A stretch of DNA of 64,000 nt from Brasenia schreberi (GCA_036023115.1 JAYKKT010000089.1:22233501-22297500), one strand, 5' to 3'. Shown: positions 45,633-55,548, counted from the first letter of the stretch. Notes: generated from the letters alone by a model not told the origin. Program-made: numbers and translations.

Positions 45633-46289
45633 GCGTTTTTTTTCGTTCGATTCCATCTCTTGTGCGTGGCCCCTTTAGCTTCACTGAGCCGAACTTGGTG
45701 GTTCGGTCAGGTGGTCCACCAAGTCCTTGGAGGAATGCTGCTGCTTCTTAATGGAGATAAAAAAGACAAATTGCATCTAGCCATCTTTTACTGCTTTACA
45801 CAAAGGAGCTAACATAGTTCGCTTATCTGATTACTCAACTCTGAAAAGGCCCTTCTAATATAACTTTGCAACAGTCTTTACGTCAATAATCAACGTAAGA
45901 TCTCAAGACAGTAACACGCAAGATTTCCGACACCCTGCTCTTGCTTCAGGTTTTTCTCCATACTTTGGAGTTTTACAGATTTCAAGCTAACTTAACAGTT
46001 CGAGGAACCCACTTTCCTTCTTCTCCAAATGAAAGGATCGGAATCAAAATCTCACAGAAAAATACCTCGCATGTCACGTCTAGCACGGGTAATTCACCCG
46101 ATTCAAAGCCCTCTTCCTGAATTCCTCACAGGGATCACAGTTGATTACCGCCTCTCTCTCTCTAAACTTTTCCAGCATAACGCAGCTTCAAGGTCTGAAC
46201 ACTTCCGTCGGTGGCTTCGAGCAGCTTCAGTCGGTGGCTTCGATGGATGAATCCGACGGCCATGGTCTTGGCGGTATGCGCAGAGAGAC

Positions 46290-46690
46290 AGAGCGGTGGC
46301 GGCGATGGATGGATCCGTCGCCGGCGGCGGTGATGGACTTCTCCGATTGCAGAAGAGGGATGGAAAGGGAGGTGGGCGGTGATGGACTTCTCCGGTTGCA
46401 GAAGAGGGATGGAAAGGGAGGCGGGCGGTGGCTGGCAGACGCTCCGGTAGACGCAGAGAGACAGAGAGGTGGCGGCGATGGATGGATCCGTCGCCGGCGG
46501 CGATGATGGACTTCTCCGGTTGCAGAAGAGGGATGGAAAGGGAGGCGGGAGGTGGCTGGCAGACGCTCCGGTAGACGTAGAGAGACAGAGAGGTGGCGGC
46601 GATGGATGGATCCGTCGCCGGCGGCGGTGATGGACTTCTCCGGTTGCAGAAGAGGGATGGAAAGGGAGGCGGGCGGTGGCTGGCAGACGA
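46290..46690. repeat. GC-rich minisatellite, 124-bp unit
   Basis: 'ggatccgtcgcc' recurs at 46311, 46484 and 46608. The last step is 124 bp. The first is 173 bp because a 49-bp part ('gtgatggacttctccggttg' onward) is duplicated inside it. On the minus strand the repeat keeps open frames of 241-246 codons rich in P, S, R and H. These follow from the repeat and carry no known domain. Confidence 0.85.
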
Positions 46691-46818
46691 TGGATCGAAG
46701 GCGGTCCGTGGCTGGTGACGGTCCTCTGCGTTTCTTTTTTTTTGTTCGTCCGGTTGCAGAAGAAGACCCGAGAAACTCGAAAACCCCCCCCAACCCCTGC
46801 GTGAACCCCCCCTTACCC

Positions 46819-46826
46819 CTTTTATA
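46819..46826 (-). promoter_or_regulatory. TATA box of LTR 44616-47199
   Basis: Plus-strand 'cttttata' (TATAAAAG on the minus strand) in 'accccttttataggcaaggg', 1.2 kb before its donor. Confidence 0.65.
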
Positions 46827-47529
46827 GGCAAGGGGGTAATTTGGATCGAGATTTGGATCCTTAGATCCAAATCCGATCCAATTTTTTATTGGATATGGAT
46901 CTGGATCTTTTGGTCCAAATCCAATCAAACTTTTCCTTCTTTGTTGAGTCCCTTTTGGTGCATGCAACGGACGGTTTTTGTATGTGTTCCGGTTCCTCGG
47001 TGACCCAATTTCAGTTTGGGTTTTTCCCAGCTTCTTTTAACGGCCGATGCTTTTGAGGGTTTCTGAATGTTTGATTTGATCGTCTATTTCTGTTTTTATC
47101 CGAACGGGCTTGGTCTTTCCTTCTTTTTTGGATTTGGCCTCGAGCTAGCTTTTGAAGTTTAGGAGTTTTGAAAAACATGGCATTTTTGGGGTGTTTACAT
47201 TGTGTTTGTGGGGAAATCACTCCTTCTAAAAGTAGAAAAGACGAGGTCACCGAGGTTGAAGTCAATACGCTTTTGATTCCGGTTGGCCTTCTCGATGTTT
47301 CTTTTAATCTTAGCATGCAAATGTTGTATTCTTTCTACTAACTTAGTTGCATCATCATTCACATCTTATTAGTAGACAAAGAAATCAAATCAAGAGGAGT
47401 ATGTGAATTTACCCCATAAGAAGCTTCAAGGGGAGTATGACCAGTAGTACCATGAATTGAATGGTTGTATGCAAATTCTACCCATGGAAGAAGCTCCTCT
47501 CATATCTTAATGTTCTTCAGAAGCACGGC

Positions 47530-48077
47530 TCGAAGAAGATGATGAGGATATTGAAGATAAGCCCCACTTGAATGGGGGTCGTGTCCAAAGTCAAGAGTTG
47601 TCAGAAGCACTCATGACCCAATCTAGGGTTAGTAATTCCAGATCTAGTGGATCTGTTTTGATGCTTAAGTAGATCCACTAAAATTCATTTTGAGGTCTAA
47701 GGAGCTAGATTTGAACTTTAAAATGTACTCATTTCACCTTTTGTTCTATTGGTTAAGTGGGAGGTGGACTATTTAGTTATGATTATACTGCATAATGTAG
47801 TATTTATTTGATTGGCTAAGTTGGTAGGTCGGTTTCCAACATAAATACCCATTTTCTAAATCAAAAGGCAATATTTGGATTGCATCAAAGGAAGTTACGA
47901 ATTTCTTCTCTTATCTGGGCGTTCAAGGTTCAGTGGTGCATTGCTAGCTTCCTCTCCTTATCAACAGTCCTTGTTGTAGCGGATTTGAAGCTGGTTAGTA
48001 TTTTTCCCACAATTTCTCAGTCCTCATCAAACCCATTTCCTAAGAAATCTCATTTCAAGGTGAAACAAGCACAACAT
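47530..48077 (+). mobile_element. Repeat U3 (LTR part)
   Basis: Reverse-complement copy of the U1/U2 LTR: 'gcggatttgaagctggttag' and 'tcatttcaaggtgaaacaag' match the complements of 19800-19830 and 19725-19745. No primer site or frame follows, so it is truncated on both sides. Confidence 0.55.
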
Positions 48078-48258
48078 GATGTGAAACTTGAGTTGAGAGA
48101 TTTGACGCATGCCTACTGATTTCCTTACACACACACGGTCTGCCACACGATAAATATAACTCACCAAAGTGATAAAGACCAACTCACTCGCCGCCGGTCA
48201 AGGATAAGAGAGAGATTTGAATCAAATGTTGGAAAACAACCGAATGAAAATTATTTAG

Positions 48259-48916
48259 TGTAAACATGCAAATTTTCACTCCCAGTTTATGGAACTCGAA
48301 GTGAACTTTTTCGTGCCTACGCTTGTGCAAGCGTGCCAGCTAGCTTACTCAAATTAGCGAAGGTTTTTTAAATGACTTTCTGATTTTGGCGATTGTAGGC
48401 AAGCAAACTTTTTTCGCTTTAAACCTTCTTGAACCGATGCTCAAGGGTCGGTTTAAGTGCTTCGAAACTTCGACTTTCAAACAAGTTTTACTTCGAACGA
48501 TAAGTGCTTTGACGAATTCGGTTCGTGCACTTTTTGCAAATTTTATTACGGGGCTGGATGTCCCTAATTTTCTTGCAAGTTTTTATCTATTTAGGCCTGA
48601 TGTGTGTATGAAATATGTGACCTAATTTCAACGTGGTTTGAGCGATCGTTCGAGTGCTTTTTGGAAGCGAGCGAATGCAGGGATGCTGAAAATCTTTTTG
48701 AGTTTTCGAGAGCGATGATGCGAGCTCACCCAAATTGAAATTGCAACTCACACGACTTGAAAGTAAATTCACCCGAATTTAAATGCAACTCACTCTGCTT
48801 GAAAGTAAATTCACCCGAATTTAAGTGCAACTCACACGACTTGAAAGTAAATTCACCCGAATTTAAATGCAACTCACACGACTTGAAAGTAAATTCACCC
48901 GAATTTAAGTGCAACT
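48259..48916 (-). repeat. Partial Tat-type LTR, minus orientation
   Basis: Begins TGTAAACATGCAAATTTTCA like the minus-oriented solo LTRs, then runs into ~54-bp tandem repeats (48743-48916: 'cgacttgaaagtaaattcac' plus 'ccgaatttaaatgcaactca'). It stops where the plus-oriented LTR begins at 48917. I could not find its other part beyond 53385. Confidence 0.75.
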
Positions 48917-49678
48917 TGTAAACACCCCAAATTTTCCAAAAATCAAAAACTCTCAAAAACACAAAATGCTCGTTTGAGCTAAAACGATAACCTGTTTTAA
49001 AATATGAAAACAGGTACAAAAGGAAAGCCCCGGCAAGAAGAGAAATCAAGCCCGGAGTCTCAAAAGCTACCCCTGTTCAAAAACGGAAGAAAAAAGAGCC
49101 CGTTTGGAGAAAAGCCCAACAGAAGGGTAAAAATATAATTTTGGTCAAAAAAAAAGCGCAAAGCAACTCCAAAATACAGAAAGAGGCCCAGTACCTGAGG
49201 AAGTCGATAGAAGTCCAAGACACGTCCCGTCAGAATGAAGAACAAAATCCGTGCGGCAATCTGAGTTCGATATCAACAGGAACCGGCCAAAAACCAAAAC
49301 GGTGGACCAAAACGAACGCCGAAAAAGTCCTGAAAAGCAGAACACCGATTGGAAGAAAGACTTGGGGAAGACCCAGGCCAGAGTTGGGCATCCGATGAAT
49401 CGAAGTCCGCTCGAAACCGACGGTGAAAAGCATCAGAAAGGACTAGAAAACCAAGGAGCAGAAGAAAAGTCTAGATTGGGTCTGGACCCAAAAATATCCA
49501 GATTCAGATCCAAATTGAATATCTGAGATCCGAGATCCAAACCCAAATAAATATTTGGACTGGATCTGGATCTCAAAATATCCGAGATCCGCGATCCAGA
49601 TCCACATAGAGTTTGGATTGGATCCGGATAGCCAGACCCAAATCCAAGACCCAATATTCAAGACCCACTTAAAACCTC

Positions 49679-49686
49679 TATAAATA
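49679..49686 (+). promoter_or_regulatory. TATA box of LTR 48917-51826
   Basis: 'tataaata' in 'aacctctataaatagaggtg', directly downstream of the GGAT/ATCC dyads and 1.09 kb before the donor. Confidence 0.65.
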
Positions 49687-50159
49687 GAGGTGTTGGGCTT
49701 GAAAAAAATGAGAAACGTGAGGCTCCAGGGAAGCTCCTCACGTGAAATAAAGGGGGGGAAGAGAGAGAAAGGTCATTGGCCAATCCGTTTTTTGTTTTGA
49801 GAGTTGGGATTGGCCCATGGAGGCAAGGGTTGCACCAACAACAAGACGTCTCCTTCAAGCTGGTTGGGAGCGTTGCATGGTGGAGCTTGGCGGCTTGAGC
49901 AACGGCTTGGAGTGGTGCTGCACCAAAGTAGGTCCCTTAAGCCCTAACCTAACCCCTTTCTTCTCCTAATCCTCTAGACCACCCATCCTACCCAAACGTC
50001 CCCTAAAACCGCCACCAAAACAGCAAAGTCCTGGTCGTTTTTCACCAAGTCTCCTACCTAAGACCACCACCTAAACTCTACCCTAAACACCACCCCAAGA
50101 CAACCCCTAAGCTAACCTTGGCCCTCGCCTAGAACCCAGCCCAAACTCTATCCTAAAAC

Positions 50160-50590
50160 CCCCCTACTCGAGCCACCTTGGCTCGAGTTTCACAAGATCT
50201 AAACCAAATCCCATCACTCGAGCCACCTTGGCTCGAGTCGTGCCTAATACCAAGTCTATCATATACCAAACTCAAGGCCAAAGGCTGGCCGGATTGACTC
50301 TACCCTAAACCAAGTTCACTCGAGCCACCTTGGGCTCGAGTCACACAAGCAAAACCTAAGGCCGAGTGTTGGCCGAACCCTAGAGCAAGTCACTCCTACT
50401 CGAGCCACCTTGGCTCGAGTTTCACAAGACCAAAACCTAAGGCCAAATGCTAGCCGAATCCTAAGCCTAAACTATACCTAAACCAAGGCCAAATGCTGGC
50501 CTAATACCAAGCCTAAACTATACCTAAACCAAGGCCAAGTGTTGGTCGAATCCCATACAAAAACCCAATCACTCGAGCCAAGGTGACTCG
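50160..50590 (+). repeat. Spaced CTCGAGCCACCTTGGCTCGAG palindromes
   Basis: 'ctcgagccaccttggctcga' occurs at about 50167, 50217, 50328 (with one extra g) and 50399. A changed form, 'ctcgagccaaggtgactcga', is at 50572. Each is a near-perfect inverted repeat (CTCGAGCC/GGCTCGAG) with a short middle. Confidence 0.75.
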
Positions 50591-50771
50591 AGTCTTACCT
50601 TGCCCAAACTGGCCCCAAGTAGACCCAAACCCATTATAGCTTGCAGCTCCCGGAACTCCAAGTCTCTCCAAGCTCTCAAGCTCTCCGACTTCACTCCCAC
50701 ATGCCCCAGACTCCATAAGAAGAAGGCAGATTCGCCCCTTGTACAATCCCAAATCAAGAACCTGGAAAAGT

Positions 50772-50870
50772 GTAAGTCATTTGATATATATCAAGTTTCT
50801 TTTCCATTCAATTAAATTCATGATACGGGGTTATAATAATGGAACATCGTCTCCCCCCGGATGTAATATA
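50772..50870 (+). promoter_or_regulatory. GTAAGT donor plus conserved hairpin block
   Basis: GTAAGT 50772-50777. After 53 nt 'acggggttataataatggaa', CATCGT, 'ctccccccgg', TGTAATA. The 5' arm is GGAA here. Confidence 0.6.
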
Positions 50871-50896
50871 TGTGCAAAACACACACACGTACACTC

Positions 50897-51278
50897 GAGC
50901 CTTTTCGCTCTTATCTGCACACTTTTGCACACAAACGGGCCTCAACAGCCCATAGGATATAGCTCTATTTATATACATTCAGCTGGGTTTTAAGGTTCAA
51001 GTCGTGTGAGTTGTTTTTATTTTATACACTCAAAGCACTCACTCACATTGAGCCTTTCCGTTCTTACGTATATATACGTATTTCCCTTTTAGCCGGGTTT
51101 TAAATTCAAGTTACGTGAGTTGCCTTTCAATTTATACACTCAAAGCACTCACTCACATTGAGCCTTTTCGCTCTTATATATATCTATATATCCCTTCTGC
51201 TGCATTTTACGGTTCAGTTGCGTGTGTTGCATTTCAATTTATACACAACACCCACGCACACATTGAGCCTTTCCACTC
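50897..51278 (+). repeat. GAGC/GCTC hairpin array of LTR 48917-51826
   Basis: 'gagccttttcgctc' at 50897 and about 51160. 'gagcctttccgttc' near 51050 and 'gagcctttccactc' at 51265 each have one changed base in the second arm. Spacing is about 105-150 bp, as in the complete element. Confidence 0.7.
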
Positions 51279-51830
51279 TTAAGATATAGATATATTTAAA
51301 TTTCTGCAATTTACATTCAAGTCGTGTGAGTTGCATTCAATTTGGGTTTTCCCTTCTGCTAAGTCTTTAAATTTCGGGTTTTACATTCAAGTTGTGTGAG
51401 TTGCATTGCATACTCGTCACACTCGAGCTAGAGTGCATACCTGCATCGAACAAACCCGAACAAAATGTGCAAACACGCCTAAGTGGATAAAATTGAAAGA
51501 CTTAAGGTCGCCCAAATCAAAAACTCGCCAAGTGCATGATTTCAAAAGGATTTTCAAACACCTATTTATTCAAAAATCGATGTTGAGTTTAACTTATTTC
51601 AAAAGAAGTCTCTAAGCGTACAGACTGACCCTTGCACGTCGGTGCAAGAAGGTCTGCGACGTAAAGATCCTGCTTGCCTACAATCGTCTTTCAAAAGTAA
51701 GATATTTCAAAACATACTTCGCTAGTTTGAGTAAGCTAGCTGACACGCCTTAAAAGCGAACGTAGATTGCGAAAAGATTCACTCTAGGCCTAAGAAACCC
51801 GGAGTCGAGGATTTTCCATGTCTACAGTTT

Positions 51831-51848
51831 TGGCACGCCCAGTGGGAC
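51831..51848 (+). promoter_or_regulatory. Primer-binding site of the second Tat-type element
   Basis: 'tggcacgcccagtgggac', 4 bp after the LTR end, one base different from the site at 32879. Confidence 0.8.
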
Positions 51849-51948
51849 TCGGGACTTAAGTAGACTTCAAACAAACAAGTTACACTTAAATTTTCGAAAA
51901 AAAGGGTATTTTCTAAAAAATCGTGCATACTTAGAAAAGTTGCAGAAA

Positions 51949-53370
51949 ATGGAGCGAAAACCAAAATCCTCGTCGAGTAAATCAAAAGAGGTTTTTAAAA
52001 TAGCCAAAAAAGAGATGCAATAGCTGATATACGGGCAATTTTCAAAGAAAGAATGGATGTTTTAAGCAAGGAGCTTAAAACCCATAAATCCCATAACAGC
52101 TCTTCTCGGGCGCACAAAGATCGTGAAAAGAAAACCGATCTCAAACTCGACGAAGGATGTGAGGTAAAAGGCCAAAACCCAGAAAGGAGCGAGTCCTCCA
52201 CTCCCACACTTCCAAAATCCTCGTTGAGTAAATCAAAAGAGGTTTTCAAAATAGCCAAAGAACGAGAAATGCTAGCTGATATATGGGCAACTTTCAAAAA
52301 AATGGATGTTTTAAGCAAGGAGCTTAAAACCCATAAATCCCATAGCAGCTCTTCTCGAGCGCACAAAGATTGTGAAAAGAAAACCAAAATCAAAATCGAC
52401 GAAGGAATTGAGGTAAAAGGCCAAAACCCAGAAAGGGGCGAGACTTCCACTCCCACAAATCCAAAATTCAAAAATTCCAAAGAAAATTCGAAAAAAGTTA
52501 TTTTTGTTTCAAAAAATCAAAAAAATCTTGAAAATTTGCAAAAAGACAAAAAAATTGAAAAACAAAACTTTGAAATTTCGAAAAATTCAAGTGAAATTCC
52601 CAAATCTAGGTACACACACAAACTGGAAAACAAAATCCACACCCCACAAAAAGACGAGAGTGAAAAACAGGTAGGTTTCGAAAAGGAACGCCTTGTGAAA
52701 CCCCGGGGGCTCAAAACAGAGTTACCCAGAAAAACGGCCTGCTCTCACCATGAAAAGGTAGACAAGCCACAAAGAGGTATGCCAGAAACTTATCCTTCTC
52801 AAAACTCTCTTCTTCATATAGGGTCATTAGATGCATTGGATAACCCCTCTGCACACACAAACCCACGAAATGTGCCTAAGTTAGAGAATTTTTAAGGTAC
52901 GCCAAATATCCCGCACCAGCCAAAAGAATTTCAAAAGCAAAAACAAAAACAAATTCAAAAAATGATAGACATGGAGACCCCTAACACATGCATCGACATC
53001 TTAGGAGCTCATAACCCTGCCATAGAAAAACCCACTTCTTTGAGCCTAGTCTTGTACCCTGGAACCAAGATTAGAGCTTTGAAACAAAAAAATCCATCCC
53101 TAGGGGCACCACGAGTTGAACCTAGGGAGCAAGTCAAAAAATCCGAGGGAGCAAGCTTGTCTTCTCTCGAAGAAAAATTCTCCCAAATACAAGTTGTGTG
53201 GAAGCTCAAGCCTTCCATTACCCTGCAATATCCAAAGTTCCTCAAGGAACCAAGCATGACTTTCCTTGAGGACAAAATCTCCCAATTCGGGGTTGTATGG
53301 AAGCACAAGTCTTCCAACTCACCTAGTAAAATGTTGATACATGTTCAGCCATCTATGAACTTGCTATAAA
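51949..53370 (+). pseudogene. Truncated gag/linker region of the second Tat-type element
   Basis: ATG at 51949 follows GCATACTTAG. The first frame stops at 52021 after 24 codons and resumes at 52053-52895. Content is Ser/Lys-rich ('SSSSKSKEVFKIAK', 'KTHKSHSSSSRAHKD'), recalling the gag N-terminus of the complete element, then a Lys-rich part like the Pol linker at 35872-36060. A last frame (52962-53369) has an imperfect internal repeat ('SLEEKFSQIQVVWKLKPS' and 'FLEDKISQFGVVWKHKSS'). Capsid, zinc knuckle, protease and RT are absent. A 251-bp tandem duplication lies inside. The copy ends near 53385. It could be a non-autonomous derivative or a deletion product. Confidence 0.6.
51967..52468 (+). 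repeat. 251-bp tandem duplication in gag-like sequence
   Basis: 'tcctcgtcgagtaaatcaaa' at 51967 recurs as 'tcctcgttgagtaaatcaaa' at 52218. Both units run through 'gatgttttaagcaaggagct' and 'aaaggccaaaacccagaaag'. The first unit has a frameshift and stop, the second is open. Confidence 0.85.
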
Positions 53371-54202
53371 GACCTTCCTAGGAAATAGACCATTACCCAG
53401 TAAAATACTGATATAGGCTCAGCCACTAAATGAACATTAAATTTGAATTGTCTATCCCAAAATGAGCCAACTGGAGGTGTAGATTTTAAGAGATGTTGAG
53501 AATCTCATAGCTAGCGAAAATGTGGCTTCACTCTTGAGTGACCTCCTGCCGGAATAAACAAACAACCTTGAGTTTGTTGAATTCATTAATGCTCCATTCA
53601 CCAAACAATGTTTTGGGTTTGTGTTTGGACAGCATGATCTTCGGCCATTAGTATAACCTTTTGCTTACTGCCATGTACCTGAAATTCATTACAGTACTAA
53701 ATATACTTCGTGTTGTTGATGAATGAAAGCCTGTTAGTTGGAGGATATCTGATTTCTGCTTATGCTTCCTTTTGTTTTTCGCTGGCAAACTTGGATTTCA
53801 TACCGTAGTTGCAGTCGATTCAATTCCACTAGATTACTGCGAATCTGGGCACTGTTCATTCTTGCCACCCTTTATATGTTCATTAACCAAGAAGCTCTAA
53901 TTACTTGCACGTTAAGGGATTATAGCTTATTTATTTTACGTTTATTTGCTAAACGCAAACTTGTCGGATTCGGATCCTTCACGAATATTCAATTTTCTCT
54001 GTCGATTCTCAACTAAGAAGTGTTTTATTTCTAGGGTTCTAATCAGGGTTCCCAGGTTCCCAAAACCAAGCCTCCTCCCACAAAAAGCCAAGTTGGCTAC
54101 ACAGACTATTAATCACCATTGAGGTTGATCTTGTGCCATATTAGAAACTCCATAAAAGCAACATCACGTTATATTGCTTCTTCTTTCTAAGATACTTTAG
54201 GC

Positions 54203-54352
<150 letters not shown>

Positions 54353-55125
54353 CTTTCCCAACTTTCAAAGAAGATTTAATTTTGTTAACTGAAAGATTAT
54401 TCATTAATGGATCAAATTCTTGTATGATAGTGCACAGCAAACTTAAGACTTCGTTCTTGCTGTATACAGTGAGAAGAGAAAAAAAAAAAAATATGCGCTC
54501 CCTCACACAAAAAAGAATGAAAGCTCTATTAAGAATGATATGCACCTATGAAGTGTGTTCGTGGCATGAACGCATGAATTGTGGATAGTAAGCACCTTAC
54601 ATTAAAAGCATGCTCGTTTCGCAATTTGAGGGCTTCCTCTACCTTGCACTATGACCCTGCTACTATAAGGTCATGTTACCTTACAGTAGAGATACAGCAA
54701 GGTCATGTTAGACGACTCCGCTCCAACCTTCATGTAATCTGTGAGGTAGCTACCAGCTACCTTGCCTCTCTAAGTGGTAATGTGGTAGCATTGTAGGCTT
54801 GTTTCACAAGTCTACCAGTGAAGAGGCAGTGGCTACTAAGGTAAAAAGGCTTGTTTTTGTGATATGCCTATATATATATTTCCTTGCACATGTGTAAATT
54901 ATTGATTTCTGAAACATTAATAGAACCAATTGTTGGCGAGAATATCACACCGTAAAGCATAATTCGTTACTAATTTCTTCAATCTTGAGGATTTCTTTCT
55001 TTGGATCTTATGACGAATATCATAGTTCTTCTTTATTAGCTCACCTGTTATATTTTCTACTACTACTTTCAAAGTTAAACAGTATGAACTTGTTTCTTTC
55101 GTGTAGCTTTGTTTCATTTCAGCCT

Positions 55126-55130
55126 CTTAC
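55126..55130. repeat. Target-site duplication CTTAC (left)
   Basis: CTTAC immediately before LTR1 (TGTTACA...). It is matched at 62401-62405 after LTR3. Confidence 0.85.
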
Positions 55131-55547
55131 TGTTACAAATAAGAATAGGTGGCCATTCTCGACTCAGGTTGGTCATCCAGTCCGTTACTTGAACGGATAG
55201 GGCCAAAGTGTAACGGATGAATGTTACCGGGATTTTTGGTAACGTCTTCGAGATTTGCTCCAAACGAGGGAAGCCACAGGTGGAGTATCCGAGATGAGGG
55301 GGAGCAGGCTGCCTATAAAAGGAAACCATTACAAGTCGAGATATACAGGAAAAGTACTGATCTCAAAAACAATATACAGACCTGATATCTCATCCCGAGA
55401 AAGCCCTTGTGTGGGAACCTCGCACCCAATCACTCAAATCCACTGCGTACAGAAAGCCGCCAAATACCAACGACACAAAGCAGGTTGAAACTGTTCTTCG
55501 TTGGAAACATCAGAATCTGCCCGCCACCAACAGAGGACATAGAAACA
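55131..55547 (+). repeat. Copia LTR1, 417 bp
   Basis: TGTTACAAATAAG...AACA. Similar throughout to LTR2 and LTR3 but lacks a short 'aacagttggat' segment near its start. TATA box at 55315-55322 ('cctataaaagg'). Confidence 0.9.
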
Positions 55548-55548
55548 C

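Larger units (their letters stand above)
44616..47199 (-). mobile_element. Solo LTR (Tat-type family), 2584 bp, minus orientation
   Basis: Starts TGTAAACATG and ends GGGGTGTTTACA in plus coordinates. Flanks GTGTG (44611-44615) and TTGTG (47200-47204) are a 5-bp duplication with one change, and removal restores R2. It has a TATA box at 46826-46819 on the minus strand, GGAT/ATCC dyads 46850-46930, ACTTAC 45627-45632, the conserved block 45530-45573 and five GAGC/GCTC-type units 45259-45497. A GC-rich 124-bp minisatellite (46290-46690) lies just downstream of the TATA box in transcript sense. Confidence 0.87.
28871..47520 (-). mobile_element. Gypsy fragment R2, split into three by nested insertions
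   Basis: The segments 28871-29384 (LTR and polyprotein end), 44163-44615 and 47200-47520 (integrase C-terminus) are collinear with R1 (1210-2475) once two inserts are removed: the Tat-type element 29385-44162 and the solo LTR 44616-47199. Junctions confirm it: 'ggaatgtgtgggagc' meets 'ggagcatcttcaattg', matching R1 'ggaatgtctgaaagtgtctt'. 'gaactttgaagtgtg' meets 'tttgtggggaaatc', matching R1 'gagctttgaagtgcg' plus 'tttgtggggaaacc'. R2 was the host of both later insertions. Confidence 0.8.
44270..47520 (-). pseudogene. Integrase C-terminus of gypsy fragment R2
   Basis: On the minus strand, 47520-47200 and 44615-44304 join after removal of the solo LTR. The lower piece reads 'SKFMPRADEPFKVLTKINDN', 'CMLELPSLYGNISSTFNVRD' and 'LSPYLED', nearly the same as R1 at 2130-1960. 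The upper piece matches R1 at 2475-2130 with indels. It stops near 44304 in a family-specific tail. It is inactive. Confidence 0.72.
48917..51826 (+). repeat. 5' LTR of a second Tat-type element, 2910 bp
   Basis: TGTAAACACCCC...CATGTCTACA, followed by the primer site. It contains GGAT/ATCC dyads (49470-49660), TATA at 49679, C-rich leader, a ~75-bp motif with 'ctcgagccaccttggctcga' repeated between 50160 and 50590, GTAAGT 50772-50777, the conserved block 50825-50870, and GAGC/GCTC-type units at 50897, about 51050, 51160 and 51265. No 3' LTR partner is in the window, so this copy is truncated. Confidence 0.85.

Noticed and set aside
46145..46967. Two minus-strand frames of 241 and 246 codons
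   Set aside because: They come from a GC-rich minisatellite without stops, overlap each other in different frames and have low-complexity P/S/R/H composition. No evidence of a protein.
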